A stretch of DNA of 64,000 nt, from assembly GCF_040869045.1 (NCBI RefSeq), contig NC_090322.1, forward strand, positions 174,606,672 to 174,670,671. Reading direction: 5' to 3'. Below the pieces are notes generated by a model. The model did not search any database and was not told the origin of the DNA. It saw nothing but the letters and a program-made list of their open reading frames with translations. A program made the translations under genes and the position numbers. This document shows positions 1 to 10,456 of the stretch, piece by piece. The stretch's first letter is position 1. The number at the start of each line of letters is the position of its first letter. The stretch is from Eurosta solidaginis (lineage: Eukaryota; Arthropoda; Insecta; Diptera; Tephritidae).

Positions 1-80
1 ATTTACGCTCTGCTAACATCTTATAAATTTCCTGCCGGGACACCTCAAAGTCAAATTCTTTAATAATGGCTTTTTTCAAA

Positions 81-840
81 TCATTGTAGTTTAATGCTTT
101 TGTAGTAAAAAATACCCGCTGTGCCAGTTAAGCAGCGGCGAAGAGCGAGAAGCTTAAAATGGTTGTTAGCACCTGTTGACTCCAAAATTTCATCAAAATC
201 TTGCATAAAATGGTGAACCGGGTAGGTACCGTCATCTCCGCTAAATTTTGGCAATGCGTGCTCAATTTCACCAAAGTCCAAGCGGCGTTGATTTCCATCA
301 AATTTTCGGTTTTCAAGCTGCTCAATTGTTGCATCAACTGCATCATTTCTAGGCGTTTTCGAAGGGCCAAAACCTCTTGGTCAATGTTAGCTAATGATCG
401 CGGAATACGTTCGGCGACGGCAACGGCGACGTGGCCAGTATCGGCATTTGTGGCAGCGGTATTTGCGGTAGCGGCAGTATCAGCATTCTCAAGATTTGCA
501 AAGCGGCAGTATCGGCATTTGCAGTACCGGCAGTATCAGCATTCTCGACATTTACAATAGCGGCAGTATCGGCATTTGTGGCAGCGGCAGTGTCGGCATT
601 CTCGGAATTTACAATAGCGGCATCGGCGGCACTTGTGGCAGCATTTTTATCATCGGCGGTGTCAGAATTTACGGCAGCGTCTGCAACAGCGGTTGTATCA
701 TCAGGTTCAGCTAATCCTGATATTGGTGCGCCTATAATGCTCCGTAGCAGATTGCGAAGTTGACCCGTGGTAGCAGTAGATGGAAAATCTACCTCGGCGT
801 CATTAAGGGCATTTATTATATCTTGTCTGGTATTTGCCAT
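81..840 (-). pseudogene. LTR-retrotransposon gag relic (N-terminal and capsid-like part)
   Basis: Reading the minus strand from an ATG at 840, the protein starts MANTRQDIINALNDAEVD, a short SAP-like helix region seen at the start of some insect gypsy gags. A low-complexity Ala/Asp/Thr/Asn stretch follows. A second piece in another frame (81-281) reads LPKFSGDDGTYPV and ends in an ALRRCLTGTAG-type block, which resembles the N-terminal capsid region of Ty3/gypsy gag. The pieces lie in different frames, so at least two frameshifts separate them. Further coding would lie left of base 1. It differs from the gag of the gypsy family found three times elsewhere in the window, so it is a second LTR-element family. 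Function (RNA packaging) is inferred from the family only. Confidence 0.5.
431..645. repeat. Degenerate minisatellite inside the gag relic
   Basis: Imperfect units built on gcggcagtatcggcattt alternate with ctcgacatttacaatagc-type spacers. On the minus strand they encode repeats such as NADTAAIVNVENADTA. The array lies wholly within the gag relic and accounts for its low-complexity linker. Confidence 0.6.
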
Positions 841-1124
841 TTTCGAAAAATTTAAGCGATTTACAATTACTTTTGGTTCAAACCCCACACCTGAAGCTTT
901 AGAATGCGTGGTTGTTGGTTTTATTATTTCTTTTAGTTGGATTTTAGTTTTCCACGTTGTCGACGCTTTTCTCCTCTAGTCGGAAGTGTTCCGCCATCTT
1001 CTTCTATATTAGTATCTGGTGTTGCCAATATTTACAGAATATGTTGTGCTTATAGGGTTACCCTGAACTAACCTTATACTACGTTTACAATCTAACCTTA
1101 TTATACGTTCACAATCTAATCTTA
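841..1124. other. Unassigned junction between two LTR-element relics
   Basis: On the minus strand this would be leader sequence of the gag relic. To the right it meets the 5'-truncated gypsy copy A. I see no LTR end, primer-binding site or gene. A short tandem-like block (acgttcacaatctaa and variants) lies at 1080-1120. Confidence 0.4.
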
Positions 1125-2207
1125 TACAATGTTTTGAAAATAGCAACCCAACTGGAATCACAAGAGACACGTATAACATCCAAGATGGAAGCACAAGAAA
1201 CGCTTATTTCAGAAATGTCGACACAGATTACGTCTAAGATTGATCTTACGTCTAAGTAGATCTTGTGCTTCATGAATATCCGAAATGTCGGCGCAAATTT
1301 CAGCACAGATATCATCGCAGATCTCTGCTCATCTGGAAGAGCAAGAAGGACGTATTTCCTCGAAGTTGTAGGCGCAAGATACAAACATTTTACAACTCGA
1401 AGACAAAATTGATGCCGAGATTAACACATTGAGAGGTCGTATACAGGAGTTGCAACTAAATCGGCCAGCAGTTTCAGCGAGTAATACTTTGACGGTTCTA
1501 TTCCTTTCCAGGTGTTTAAGCTTCAGTTTGAGAAGACCGCAACAGTGAACAACTGGAATGCTGAAGATAAAGTTGCAGCTCTATTTGTAGCATTGAAGGG
1601 GCCAGCAGCCGAAATCCTACAGACGATTCCCGAAGGAGAGCGGAAAAACTATGAAGCATTGATGGCTGCTGTAGAACGATGTTACGGAAGCGAACACAGG
1701 AAACAAATCTACCAAATAGAATTGCAAAACCGCTACCTACTCTAACGAGACTTTGCAGGAGTTTGCTTCAGACATTGAAAGATTGGCTCATATAGCAAAT
1801 GCGGACGCATCTGTGGAATACACTGAAAGGATAAAGATTCAGAGTTTTATAAATGGCATACGAGATGTGGAGACGAAACGAGCTACATATGCGAATACAA
1901 AACTAACATTTGCTGAAACGGTATCGCATGCACTGACTCAAGAAACAGCCTCGCTTTTGATTAAATCAGCGTACAAAGCTCATCGCGTGGAAGTGGAAAG
2001 GCCAGACTGGGTAGACACAATTTTGGAAGCACTGAAGGGGTCACAACAGAAAAATGCTGGAGTTATGAAATGTTTCAAGTGCGGCAACCCAAGTCACATT
2101 GCACGTCATTGCAGCACCGGTTCTAATAGTTACAACAATGTGAGTGGCCGTAAACGCAGAGCTGAAGGAGATGGGCAAATCTCCAAATCTACTCAGTCGT
2201 TAAACTA
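1125..2207 (+). pseudogene. Gypsy copy A gag (truncated, with stops)
   Basis: The first 300 bases encode a damaged coiled-coil region (Gln/Glu-rich, several stops). It is followed by the conserved block VFKLQFEKTATVNNWNAEDK and a capsid-like region to about 2030. Near 2068-2118 is a CCHC zinc knuckle (CFKCGNPSHIARHC), then a basic tail. Gag assembles the particle, and the knuckle binds element RNA. A frameshift at about 1740 splits the capsid (open frames 1512-1745 and 1753-2208). About 21 bases present in copy B, just before the TTTGACGG-type motif, are missing here. Confidence 0.8.
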
Positions 2208-2279
2208 AAGCGAGTCAGCCGCAAGGGGGCGACAGCTGGCTTCCTCAATTGAATGCCCCATAATCTCTATCTCGCAAAT

Positions 2280-2640
2280 TGGAAGAAGGCCAAACAATCT
2301 TACTGTCGGAGGACATGTGGATGGAAAGGAACGTTTACTGACTGTAGATACGGGTGTATCTCATTCCATCATTCGAGCGGATTTAGTCAACAAGAAGATA
2401 AGACCATTGCATGGAGCAAGATTGCGTACAGCCACTGGAGAAGACAGCACGGTTCTAGTAGCATGTGAAGTCGCAATTGGGAACGTTACGGTAGTACACA
2501 ATTTTATAGTGGCAGAGATTGTTGATGAAATCATAATAGGAGTGGACTTCTTAACATGGATGTACCACTTAATTTCGGCTACGAGAGGCTACAGCAGTGA
2601 GGGCTGGTGGAAGAGAGTCAGCAAATACCACCAATATTAG
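2280..2640 (+). pseudogene. Gypsy copy A aspartic protease
   Basis: The frame reads LTVDTGVSHSII, where D-T-G is the catalytic triplet of a retroviral-type aspartic protease (usual D-T/S-G-A/V). About 60 residues later comes IIIGVDFL, the usual second conserved block. The frame then breaks near 2575, where copy B continues into the linker. The protease would cut the Gag-Pol polyprotein. It lies just after gag in a different frame, as is common in gypsy elements. Confidence 0.75.
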
Positions 2641-3016
2641 AAGCAATCATCTGGGCAAAGGTTGATGGAGATTGTGGGACAAACAAATTGTCGAAGCAGC
2701 ACACAAATCAGCACCGAACATACTTGTAGGAAAAACCCTGGCTATGACAAAACAAGATGGACGTATTCCGGTAAGAGTACTCAATGAGTTCAAGTCACCA
2801 CTCAAACTGACCAAAGGAGCTATATTGGGAAGATGCCAAGAGGCTGAAGTAGTTATTAACTGTGAACAGCTCCAGGGACACGTTTCATCTAGTAATACTG
2901 ATCTTTCAAATGACATCACGGCATGGACGGAGGGGCTAGAGGAAGATTATCAGAGAAAGGCAAAGAAACTGCTCCTAAAGTACGCAACCATATTTGACAA
3001 GGATGGTTCCAAACCA
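2641..3016 (+). pseudogene. Gypsy copy A protease-RT linker
   Basis: The open stretch from 2672 encodes the segment running from about KTLAMTKQDGRIPVRV to KYATIFDKDGSKPGP. It is homologous to 36160-36520 of copy B. It ends abruptly at 3017, where the inverted gag piece begins. Confidence 0.7.
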
Positions 3017-3239
3017 GGCCCCTTCAATGCTACAAATAGAGCTGCAACTTTATCTTCAGCATTCCAGTTGTTCACTGTTGCGGTCTTCTCAAACTGAAGC
3101 TTAAACACCTGGAAAGGAATAGAACCGTCAAAGTATTACTCGCTGAAACTGCTGGCCGATTTAGTTGCAACTCCTGTATACGACCTCTCAATGTGTTAAT
3201 CTCGGCATCAATTTTGTCTTCGAGTTGTAAAATGTTTGT
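3017..3239 (-). repeat. Inverted 223 bp copy of the element's own gag (source 1381-1603)
   Basis: The reverse complement of 3017-3239 matches 1381-1603 base for base by eye, including the small deletion that distinguishes copy A gag from copy B gag. The junctions show short shared bases: ggcc on the left, and tttgt/ttgtg on the right. It replaces a few bases of the linker found intact in copy B near 36517. Confidence 0.9.
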
Positions 3240-4000
3240 TGTGAAACATCAAATTGACACTGGAGACGCGAAGCCGATATGTCAAGCTCCTCGTAGCATT
3301 CCACTTGCGAAACGGGAAGTTGTGAGTGAAATCGTACAAGAAATGAGCGACAGCGGCGTCATCAAACCATCAGCTAGTCCATGGAGTTCACCTGTAGTAC
3401 TTGTGAAGAAAAAGGATGGGAAAATGAAGTTTTGCGTGGATTACCGCAAGTTGAACGACGTCACGAAAAAGAATAGCTACCCATTGCCAAGAATTGACGA
3501 CATTCTGGACTCGCTCTCTGGAACGAAATGGTTTTCCACACTGGACTTGAAAAGTGGCTACTGGCAAGTGGAGGTGAAGGAGGAAGACAAAGAGAAAACA
3601 GCCTTCGTCGTCGGAGATGGTCTTTGGCAATTTACAGTAATGCCCTTTGGACTATGTAATGCACCAGCTACTTTCGAGAGACTCATGGATCAGGTATTGG
3701 AAGGACTACATTGGAAAACATGCTTGGTGTACCTGGACGACATCATCGTATTGGGAAAGACTTTTGATGAACATCTTAAGAACTTGGAGGAAGTTTTCCA
3801 GAGAATAGCTGGCGCTGGTCTGAAGTTAAGTCCCAAAAAGTGTACGCTGTTTAAAAAGGAAGTAAATTATTTGGGTCACAAGGTAACGACAGAAGGTATC
3901 TGTACAGCGAATGAAAAAATAGAGGCAGTAAAGGATTGGCCAAGACCACAGAACTTGCATGAATTAAGAAGTTTCCTTGGGCTGTGCACATATTACCGCA
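3240..4000 (+). pseudogene. Gypsy copy A reverse transcriptase
   Basis: RT fingers and palm are clear: KREVVSEIVQEMSDSGVIKPS, WSSPVVLVKKKDGKMKFCVD, FSTLDLKSGYWQVEV, and the catalytic YLDD in CLVYLDDIIVLGK, where two of the three catalytic aspartates sit. The frame is open from 3193 to 4032. It starts inside the inverted gag piece and ends inside the inserted repeat, so the thumb and the junction to RNase H are lost. RT copies element RNA into DNA in the cytoplasmic particle. Confidence 0.85.
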
Positions 4001-4014
4001 TGAGCTTAAAAGAA

Positions 4015-5155
4015 ACAAGTAAGGAAGGTTAAGTTCGGGTGTAACCGAACATTACATACTCAGTTGAGAGCTATGGTGGCGACATAAGGAAAAATAACCA
4101 CGTAGGGAAATGAACCGAGGGTAACCCTGGAATGTGTTTGTATGACATGTGTATCAAATGAAAGGTATTAAAAGAGTATTTTAAGAGGGAGTGGGCCATA
4201 GTTCTATAGGTGGACGCCATTTAGGGATATCGCCATAAAGGTGGATCAGGGTTGACTCTAGAATTTGTTTGTACGATATGGGTGTCAAATGAAAGGTGTT
4301 AATGAGTATTTTAAAAGGGAGTGATCCTTATTTCCATAGGTGGACGCCGTTTCGAGATATCGCCATAAAGGTGGACCAGGGGTGACCCTAGAATTTGTTT
4401 GTACGATATGGGTATCAAATGAAAGGGGTTAATGAACATTTTAAAAGGGTCTTAGTTCTATAGGTGGACGCCTTTTCGAGATATCGCCATAAAGGTGGAC
4501 CAGGGGTGACTCTAGAATGCGTTTGTACAATATGGGTATCAAACGAAAGGTGTTAATGAGTATTTTAAAAGGGCCGTTCTCCGATTTTGCTAATTTTTAT
4601 TAAGCATACATATAGTAATAGGAGTAACGTTCCTGCCAAATTTCATCATGATACCTTCAACGACTGCCAAATTACAGCTTGTTAAACTTTTAAATTACCT
4701 TCTTTTAAAAGTGGGCGGTGCCACGCCCATTGACCAAAAATTTACTAATTTTCTATTCTGCGTCATAAGTTCAACTCACCTACCAAGTTTCATCGCTTTA
4801 TTCGTCTTTGGTAATGAATTATCGCACTTTTTCGGTTTTTCGAAATTTTCGATATCGAAAAAGTGGGCGTGGTTATAGTCCGATATTGTTCATTTTAAAT
4901 AGCGATCTGAGATGAGTGCTCAGGAACCTACATACCAAATTTCATCAAGATTCCGCAAAATTTACTCAAGTTATCGTGTTAACGGACAGACGGATGGACG
5001 GGCGCACATGGCTCAATCAAATTTTTTTTCGATCCTGATGATTTTGATATATGGAAGTCTATGTATATCTATCTCGATTCCTTTATACCTGTACAACCAA
5101 CCGTTATCCAATCACAGTTAATATACTCTGTGAGCTCTGCTCAACTGAGTATAAA
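4015..5155 (+). mobile_element. Tephritid-type roughly 2 kb interspersed repeat, internally deleted copy
   Basis: It starts with taagttcgggtgtaaccg, then tactcagttgagagct, and ends with ctctgctcaactgagtataa, so the ends form a short imperfect inverted repeat. The left half holds four diverged units of about 125-130 bp. The right half has AT-rich conserved blocks with cgatatcgaaaaagtgggcg. A longer copy occurs at 31095-31957 plus 39751-40930. This copy lacks the middle. It interrupts gypsy copy A. I find no coding region and do not know its transposition class. Confidence 0.75.
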
Positions 5156-6566
5156 AATAAAGCTTTTGAATGGAAGAAGGAGCAAGAACTGGCTTTCCAA
5201 ACATTTAAGGAGCGTTTGTGCACTGCCCCAATGTTGGCACATCCGATTACAGGAGCAACATTTATTCTAGATACAGATGCGAGTGGATATGCTATAGGAG
5301 GCATTTTATCACAACTGGTCGATGGACAGGAGAAGGTAGTTGCATATTACAGCCGTTCGATTGGAAAACCAGAGAGGAACTATTGCGTTACACGGAGAGA
5401 GCTGTTGGCATTGGTAGAGTGCATTAAACATTTTCACAAATACCTCTACGGCCAGCGATTCCGCGTCAGGACAGATCACGCAGCGTTGAAATGGCTTCTG
5501 CAGTTCCGCAGCCCGGAAGGACAATTGGCACGGTGGATCGAGCGACTACAAAGCTATGACTTTTCCATTGAGCATCGAAAAGGTAGTACCCATGGAAATG
5601 CTGATGCAATGTCACGAAGATCGTGTAGTTTGGAATGTAAGAACTGTTCAAAGGCCGAGGCTAAAGAAGATATTATAGATGTCCGGCTAATGACTATAAC
5701 GTGTACGGATGAATGGGACAAGGAAAAACTAAGGAAGTGTCAGCTAGAAGATATTGATCTGTTACATGTTATGCAAGGACTCGAACGAAACGAAAGACCA
5801 AATAGAGAGGAGATATCAGCAGAGAGTCCCATTGCAAAGTCATATTGGGCACAGTGGAACAGTTTAGAATTGATATCCGTTTGCTTGCATCGAGTATGGG
5901 AGAGTGAGGATGGTCACAGCAAGAAGAAACTGATAGTTGTTCCCAGAAAGAGGATTCCTGACGTGCTCAGCGAGCTGCATAATGGTCCAAGCGGAGGTCA
6001 TCTCGGAATCACGAAGACGCTCAGATTAAACAGAGATTCTATTGGGTTGGTTACCGTCAGTCGGTCACTGATGCTTTACGAACTGCGAGGTTTGCAGCAG
6101 AGCGAAAGGGCCAACAACCCGAAGTCATGGCCAGATGAAGCAATATAACTCAGGTGCGCCATTTGAAAGGATCGCTATGGATGTCGCAGGTCCATTTCCT
6201 ATTAGCAACTGCGGAAACAAATATGTACTGGTGGTTATGGATTATTTCAGCAAATAGCCAGAGGTATACCCAATCCCAAATCAAGAAGCAGAAACTGTAG
6301 CAGAAGTGTTTATAAACAATTGGGTTGCAAGGTATGGTGTACCAAGAGAGTTACATTCTGACCAAGGCAGGAATTTCGAATCAGCTATGTTCCAGGAAAT
6401 GTGTAAATTATTGGGCATTCGAAAAACGCGGACAACTGAAGTGTACCGCATACAAACCAGTGGCAAACCACGAACCAAAATGAAAGTGGTTCATTTGGAA
6501 AGGCTGGCAGTGTTTAGATCGAGAGATTTGTCTGATCAGGGCGATAGTAGTAAGTTCTGGAAATAG
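5156..6566 (+). pseudogene. Gypsy copy A RNase H and partial integrase
   Basis: RNase H motifs: TFILDTDASGYAIGG, CVTRRELLALVECIKHF (catalytic Glu), VRTDHAALKWL and HGNADAMSRR. The linker and the start of the integrase zinc region (SGGHLGITKTL) follow. The frame then shifts near 6030, so the C-x2-C half is read out of frame. Later DNA matches the integrase core (LHSDQGRNFES), then jumps at about 6438 to the extreme C-terminal part, a deletion of roughly 480 bp relative to copy B. The third catalytic residue (Glu) is therefore missing. Confidence 0.8.
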
Positions 6567-6803
6567 AAGCGCCTAGAAATATGGAACGAGGAAATCGAAG
6601 AGTATAAAAAGCAGCAACAGTAGAGGCACGACAATCAGTTTGATTTAAGACGTTATCTGGCGAGCAATAGTTGTGTTATTCTGAAATACTTTAATAAAGG
6701 CCATTTTGCATTATTGAATAGTGGAGTTATTTATTCAACAGTTTAGTGATTCGAACGTTAGCAGAAGGTTGCAAATAAGGGGAATTGCAGTAAATTCGTT
6801 ACA
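6546..6803 (+). repeat. Gypsy copy A 3' LTR remnant
   Basis: It matches the last 260 bases of the copy B LTRs, including a TATA-like gagtataaaaagc and a polyadenylation-like aataaaggcc, and ends attcgttaca. The first part of the LTR is deleted. ATAT follows. Confidence 0.8.
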
Positions 6804-6807
6804 ATAT

Positions 6808-7128
6808 GAAAATATTTTTTTAGTAGGTAATGAAAAAAATCTTAAAAATCAAAGTCGAAACAAAGTCAAAAAAATGAAATTTCGCAGGCTCGATATTTTT
6901 TTTTTTTTTTTTGGTATGCGTAGTTGAACTTTTCTCCTGAGCCCAAATCTTATCGAAAAATCGATGGCGCGATATCGGTTAACTTTCGTCCATACAAATC
7001 GACCCACCATAATGCATGTACATATATCCGATTAATTTTGTTTTGTTTGCTTCCCCCCACCCCCAAAAGGCGATGTGAATCTGCTTATTTCTGTTTCGAA
7101 ACTTATCGAACGCCAAAAGAATCACCCC
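6808..7128. other. Non-coding stretch with a 17-base poly-T tract
   Basis: No gene is seen. A T-run at 6896-6912 follows the gypsy end. The rest is AT-rich unique-looking DNA. Confidence 0.5.
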
Positions 7129-7709
7129 TATTCTGCATTTCGATTACGTTCCCGTTCTAAGCTCCGCTTTAATCGAAGTTGGGTATTCTGCATTACGACG
7201 GAATCGTAACGAGAAGAGTAAGAGCAAATGATTTTTCGAAATCAGCTGTTTGTACGGAATGGGTGAACATTGGAACAAAATAAATTAAAGAAAATTTGTA
7301 AAAAACACTGAAAAACGTTTATATTTTATACCCACGCCATTTTTTACAAAAAAAATGCAATAGAATATATTGCCGCAATGTTATATTTTTTTGAGTAAAG
7401 TGCTTTCATAATTGTATGTGTGTTTTTGTCATTCTTTTGGCCACTTCCCTGCCGTGGCCAACAAGTTTTGTTAAAACGGATTCCTGCACGAATATAGTTG
7501 ACATTTTCTGAATTTTATGGATGCTAATTTCATTGCACTGGCCTAAAATACTTTATGAAGATTTACTTATTTTTTCCGCAAGGATTGTTTACGTTTTCGC
7601 TTCACCTTCCTCTACTCCGGCAGCTTTCTTTGGTATATAACTGGACCCAACGAACAGACACAAATTATAGCTGTGTATTATACTGGAATCAATAGCCGCG
7701 GCATTATTT

Positions 7710-8020
7710 ATGGAGTTGGAAGGCAACGCATACGAAAATGGCCAGACGAGAATGGAAAGGCAAATATTGCGAGATTTGTGTAATCCATTTGAGATGAGTG
7801 ACGAATTGTAAGAAATTGAACTTAAAAGTGGTAAAGTTTAATGACTTATTTTCTTATTTAGGTTAAAAAAAAAACTTTCGGACTTAATAAGTATGCTTTC
7901 AAGTATGTGTTAAGATACTTTTGCGGGGCAAATACGTCCAAGGACTTCGACATCGATATGTTGTTTTTGACCTGGAAACATATAAAAAACAGTCATCATC
8001 AAGCCTTTCACGTTTCTTAA
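7710..8020 (+). pseudogene. Harbinger-family transposase N-terminal fragment (with intron)
   Basis: Exon 1 (7710-7807) starts at an ATG and reads RMERQILRDLCNPFEMSDE. A 54 bp intron is suggested (gtaag at 7808, ttag at 7858-7861). Exon 2 from 7862 reads FGLNKYAFKYVLRYF and stops at 8018-8020. An N-terminal NPFEM block followed by an F-R-L-N-K-x-x-F motif is typical of Harbinger/HARBI1-like nucleases. The reading frames of the two exons do not join cleanly because of a ten-A run, suggesting a homopolymer indel. The DDE catalytic part is absent. Confidence 0.5.
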
Positions 8021-8162
8021 CAAGTTTTACTTACATTTTTGTTAAAATTCTGCTATAAATTAATAAAAAAATAAAAATAAAATATTTTTCCGCCAACAAA
8101 TTTGCAACTTAGAAAAATGGAACTACGATGATGTAGAATACACAAAATCGAACGATTCGAAG

Positions 8163-8728
8163 TTGGATCGAAAGAGATTGGAACAGTCAACGCTCAATGC
8201 CGCGCATGCATTGAACAGATATAGCTACAATTTCGCGCATATACCACAAGCTTTGTCGGTGACGGACCCTCTCACTCCAACGCCCACTCAGCCATACACA
8301 TTGTGCCAATGTTTCGCTGCTCGCTCCCCTCACTCTAGTGCACTTGCAGTTAACAGTGACCCCCTGCCGTCAATTATACCTGTTAGCGCTGCTCCTAAAT
8401 TCGATACAATTGGCAATGCAACCAAGACTGCTGCTAACACCGTCAATATTACCAGTGGCTCTTCAATACCTGTTGTTTCTGCTGTTAACGCTATTTCTAT
8501 GGCTACTGATGCTGATATCGGAATTGTCGCTGTTAATGATATTAATGATGGTGCTGTTAACAACACTGCTGTTGCCAGCTCTACTAATTTGGGTGGTGAC
8601 TCTTCTCTCCCCTCTGCTGAGCAATTGCATAGTTCTGCAAACAACCATAACATTACTGATACTAGTACTGCTAGTCAAAATCTTAATCCATTGGCTGATG
8701 CACATACTCCTCGGAGGGAGGTAACTGC

Positions 8729-8764
<36 letters not shown>

Positions 8765-9159
8765 AACGATTAGGTTACTCCCCGAAGGCTTTGGGGAGTG
8801 TTATCGATGTGATGGTCCTTTGTCGAATACAGATCCGATACGCTCCGGTAACAGCACCATTAAGGTGCTGGCCCGACCATCTCGGGGACGATTTATATGG
8901 CCACATTAAACCTTCAGGCCATCCCTCCCTCCCCACCCCCAAGTTCCCTGAGGAGCTTAAGACCATCTTCGTTTCAAGGCTGCATGCTTCGTTGTCGGAA
9001 GCTGATATCGGTAATTATGTTTGTAGTAAGCTTGGTGTTGCACCAACTAGCAGCAATAATGTACACAAGTTCAATTTCAAATATGACAGAGATATATCAT
9101 CGTTCAAAGTTTCGGTTCCTGACTTATACTTTGATAAAGTGCTGGATTCTTCGTTTTGA
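8163..9159 (+). pseudogene. LINE2 ORF1-like protein (interrupted)
   Basis: The first part (to about 8725) encodes a Ser/Thr/Asn/Ala-rich, low-complexity protein with no recognised domain. After the SINE, the frame from about 8940 encodes a short region reading FVSRLHASLSEADIGNYV and KVSVPDLYFDKVL. That resembles the C-terminal end of ORF1 proteins in the CR1/jockey group, but I cannot place it firmly. The Val run near 8730-8760 is only the translation of the SINE's GTT repeat. Such proteins bind element RNA. Confidence 0.4.
8724..8957 (-). mobile_element. CAA-tailed SINE, 5'-truncated copy
   Basis: On the minus strand it ends in (CAA)n (plus-strand GTT run 8727-8764). It contains the palindromic ccccgaaggctttgggg and the caccattaaggtgctgg block shared with copies at 24474-24697, 34988-35320 and 52529-52622. 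It is inserted in LINE2 ORF1. Confidence 0.8.
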
Positions 9160-9350
9160 CCGGTTCATTCTGTGGTGCACCTGTATACCAAGAACCCGAG
9201 CAGCCACCCTGTTAAGGATTCAAAAAAACTTACATTCCAAAGCTGTAGTAGTGTCACAATGAGTAATGCTGCTGTTCGTAGTTCTAACTTTAACACTATC
9301 TCTTCTTTAATGAGGAATACTCTAAATATTTTTTTATCGAAACGTCAGGG

Positions 9351-10368
9351 GGTTAGACACCAAACTAGCAGACACGTTCCTTCAAAGCCATGCTAGTCTT
9401 CGTGATGTTCTGGTTTTCACTGAAACTTGGTTGAAACCGACTGTTTTTAATTCTGAAATTTTATCTGATTCTTTTGAGATTTTCAGAAAAGACCGGCTGG
9501 GTGGAATTGGTGGGGGAGTCTTGATTGCTGTTCACACTAGGTTTTCTGCGGAGGTGGTGTATTTCGCCAACTCTTGACGATGTCGAGTTGCTTTGCGTGC
9601 ATGTTAATCTTTCTTCAATGTATATATACCTTGTAACAAGTTACATTCCACCACAATATGATATTTCCTTATATTTGAAGCATTCGTTCATAGTTCAATC
9701 AGTGGTTTCTATGACCAGGTCCTCGGGTTCTGTGGTGTTGCTTGGTGACTTTAATCTGCCTTGGGTGTCTTGGAGTCGCATTGATGGTTTTCTGGTTCCT
9801 GCATCTTCCCGTGCTATCTTTTATGATTTTTTAAACGATCTAGCTGATGCCGGGCTTTATCAATTGAACAATGTTCACAACAAATTTGGTAAATGTTTGG
9901 ACTTGATATTTGTAGATGACACTTCGAGGTGTTCTGTAAATAGATGTGATCCGTTTGCTTTGCCTGAAGATGTCTATCATCCTGCTCTTATTTTGTATTT
10001 TGAGTCTCACGATCTTCCTGCGCATAGGTCCAAAGTTGCGTGTGAGACTCCTCGCCGGTTTCTACTCAGGAAATTGGTCCGAGCTAATCAGCGAGATTTC
10101 AAAAATAACCTGGCCTGAGTACGACGGGGATGTTGAAGTGAGCGTATCTCACTTTAACAATGTGCTTCGCGATATTTTTCATAAATGCATACCTTTATCG
10201 GATACCTCGACAGCTTCATCAACTGCTTGGTGCACTAAAGAACTAAAACATCTGAAAAACCAAAAGACGTGTTTGTTCAAGCGATACAAACTGTCTGGTA
10301 CGAAACTGCCTATGCTGCTTACTCTATATTACGTCATAAATATAAACTCTAAACAGCAGTTGCTATAA
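9351..10368 (+). pseudogene. LINE2 apurinic-type endonuclease domain
   Basis: In broken frames one sees VFTETWL (catalytic Glu block), GGGVLIAVHTRFSAE, YIPPQYD, VVLLGDFNLPWVSW (the GDFN motif) and later YHPALILYFE, which stands at the usual SDH position. These are the ordered motifs of the endonuclease that nicks target DNA to prime LINE reverse transcription. Frameshifts occur near 9570 and 10050. The strict D-H of the last motif is altered. Confidence 0.7.
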
Positions 10369-10456
10369 AGAGTATATTAGTAGGATTAGGAGTCAAATTT
10401 TTTGTAACCCTAAGGCGTTTTACAGTTTTGTTAACCCGAAAAGAAAGACTAAAGGA

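Larger units (their letters stand above)
1125..6803 (+). mobile_element. Ty3/gypsy LTR retrotransposon, copy A (5'-truncated, rearranged)
   Basis: The order gag, protease, RT, RNase H, integrase, 3' LTR remnant is visible and matches copies B (31958-39750) and C (59300-64000, minus). The 5' LTR and start of gag are absent. A 223 bp inverted piece of its own gag sits between protease and RT. A different repeat (about 4015-5155) replaces the RT/RNase H boundary. The integrase catalytic end and most of the 3' LTR are deleted. The right end, attcgttaca, is followed by ATAT at 6804-6807, the same tetranucleotide that flanks copy B. No env reading frame is seen. Confidence 0.85.

Noticed and set aside
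431..763. Plus-strand Ser/Ala/Gly-rich open frames over the first kilobase
   Set aside because: They are the antisense of the gag relic's repetitive linker. The minus-strand frame has the recognisable gag motifs.
8700..8770. Poly-valine protein segment in the 8163-8909 open frame
   Set aside because: It is the translation of the SINE's GTT repeat on the opposite strand, not a protein feature.
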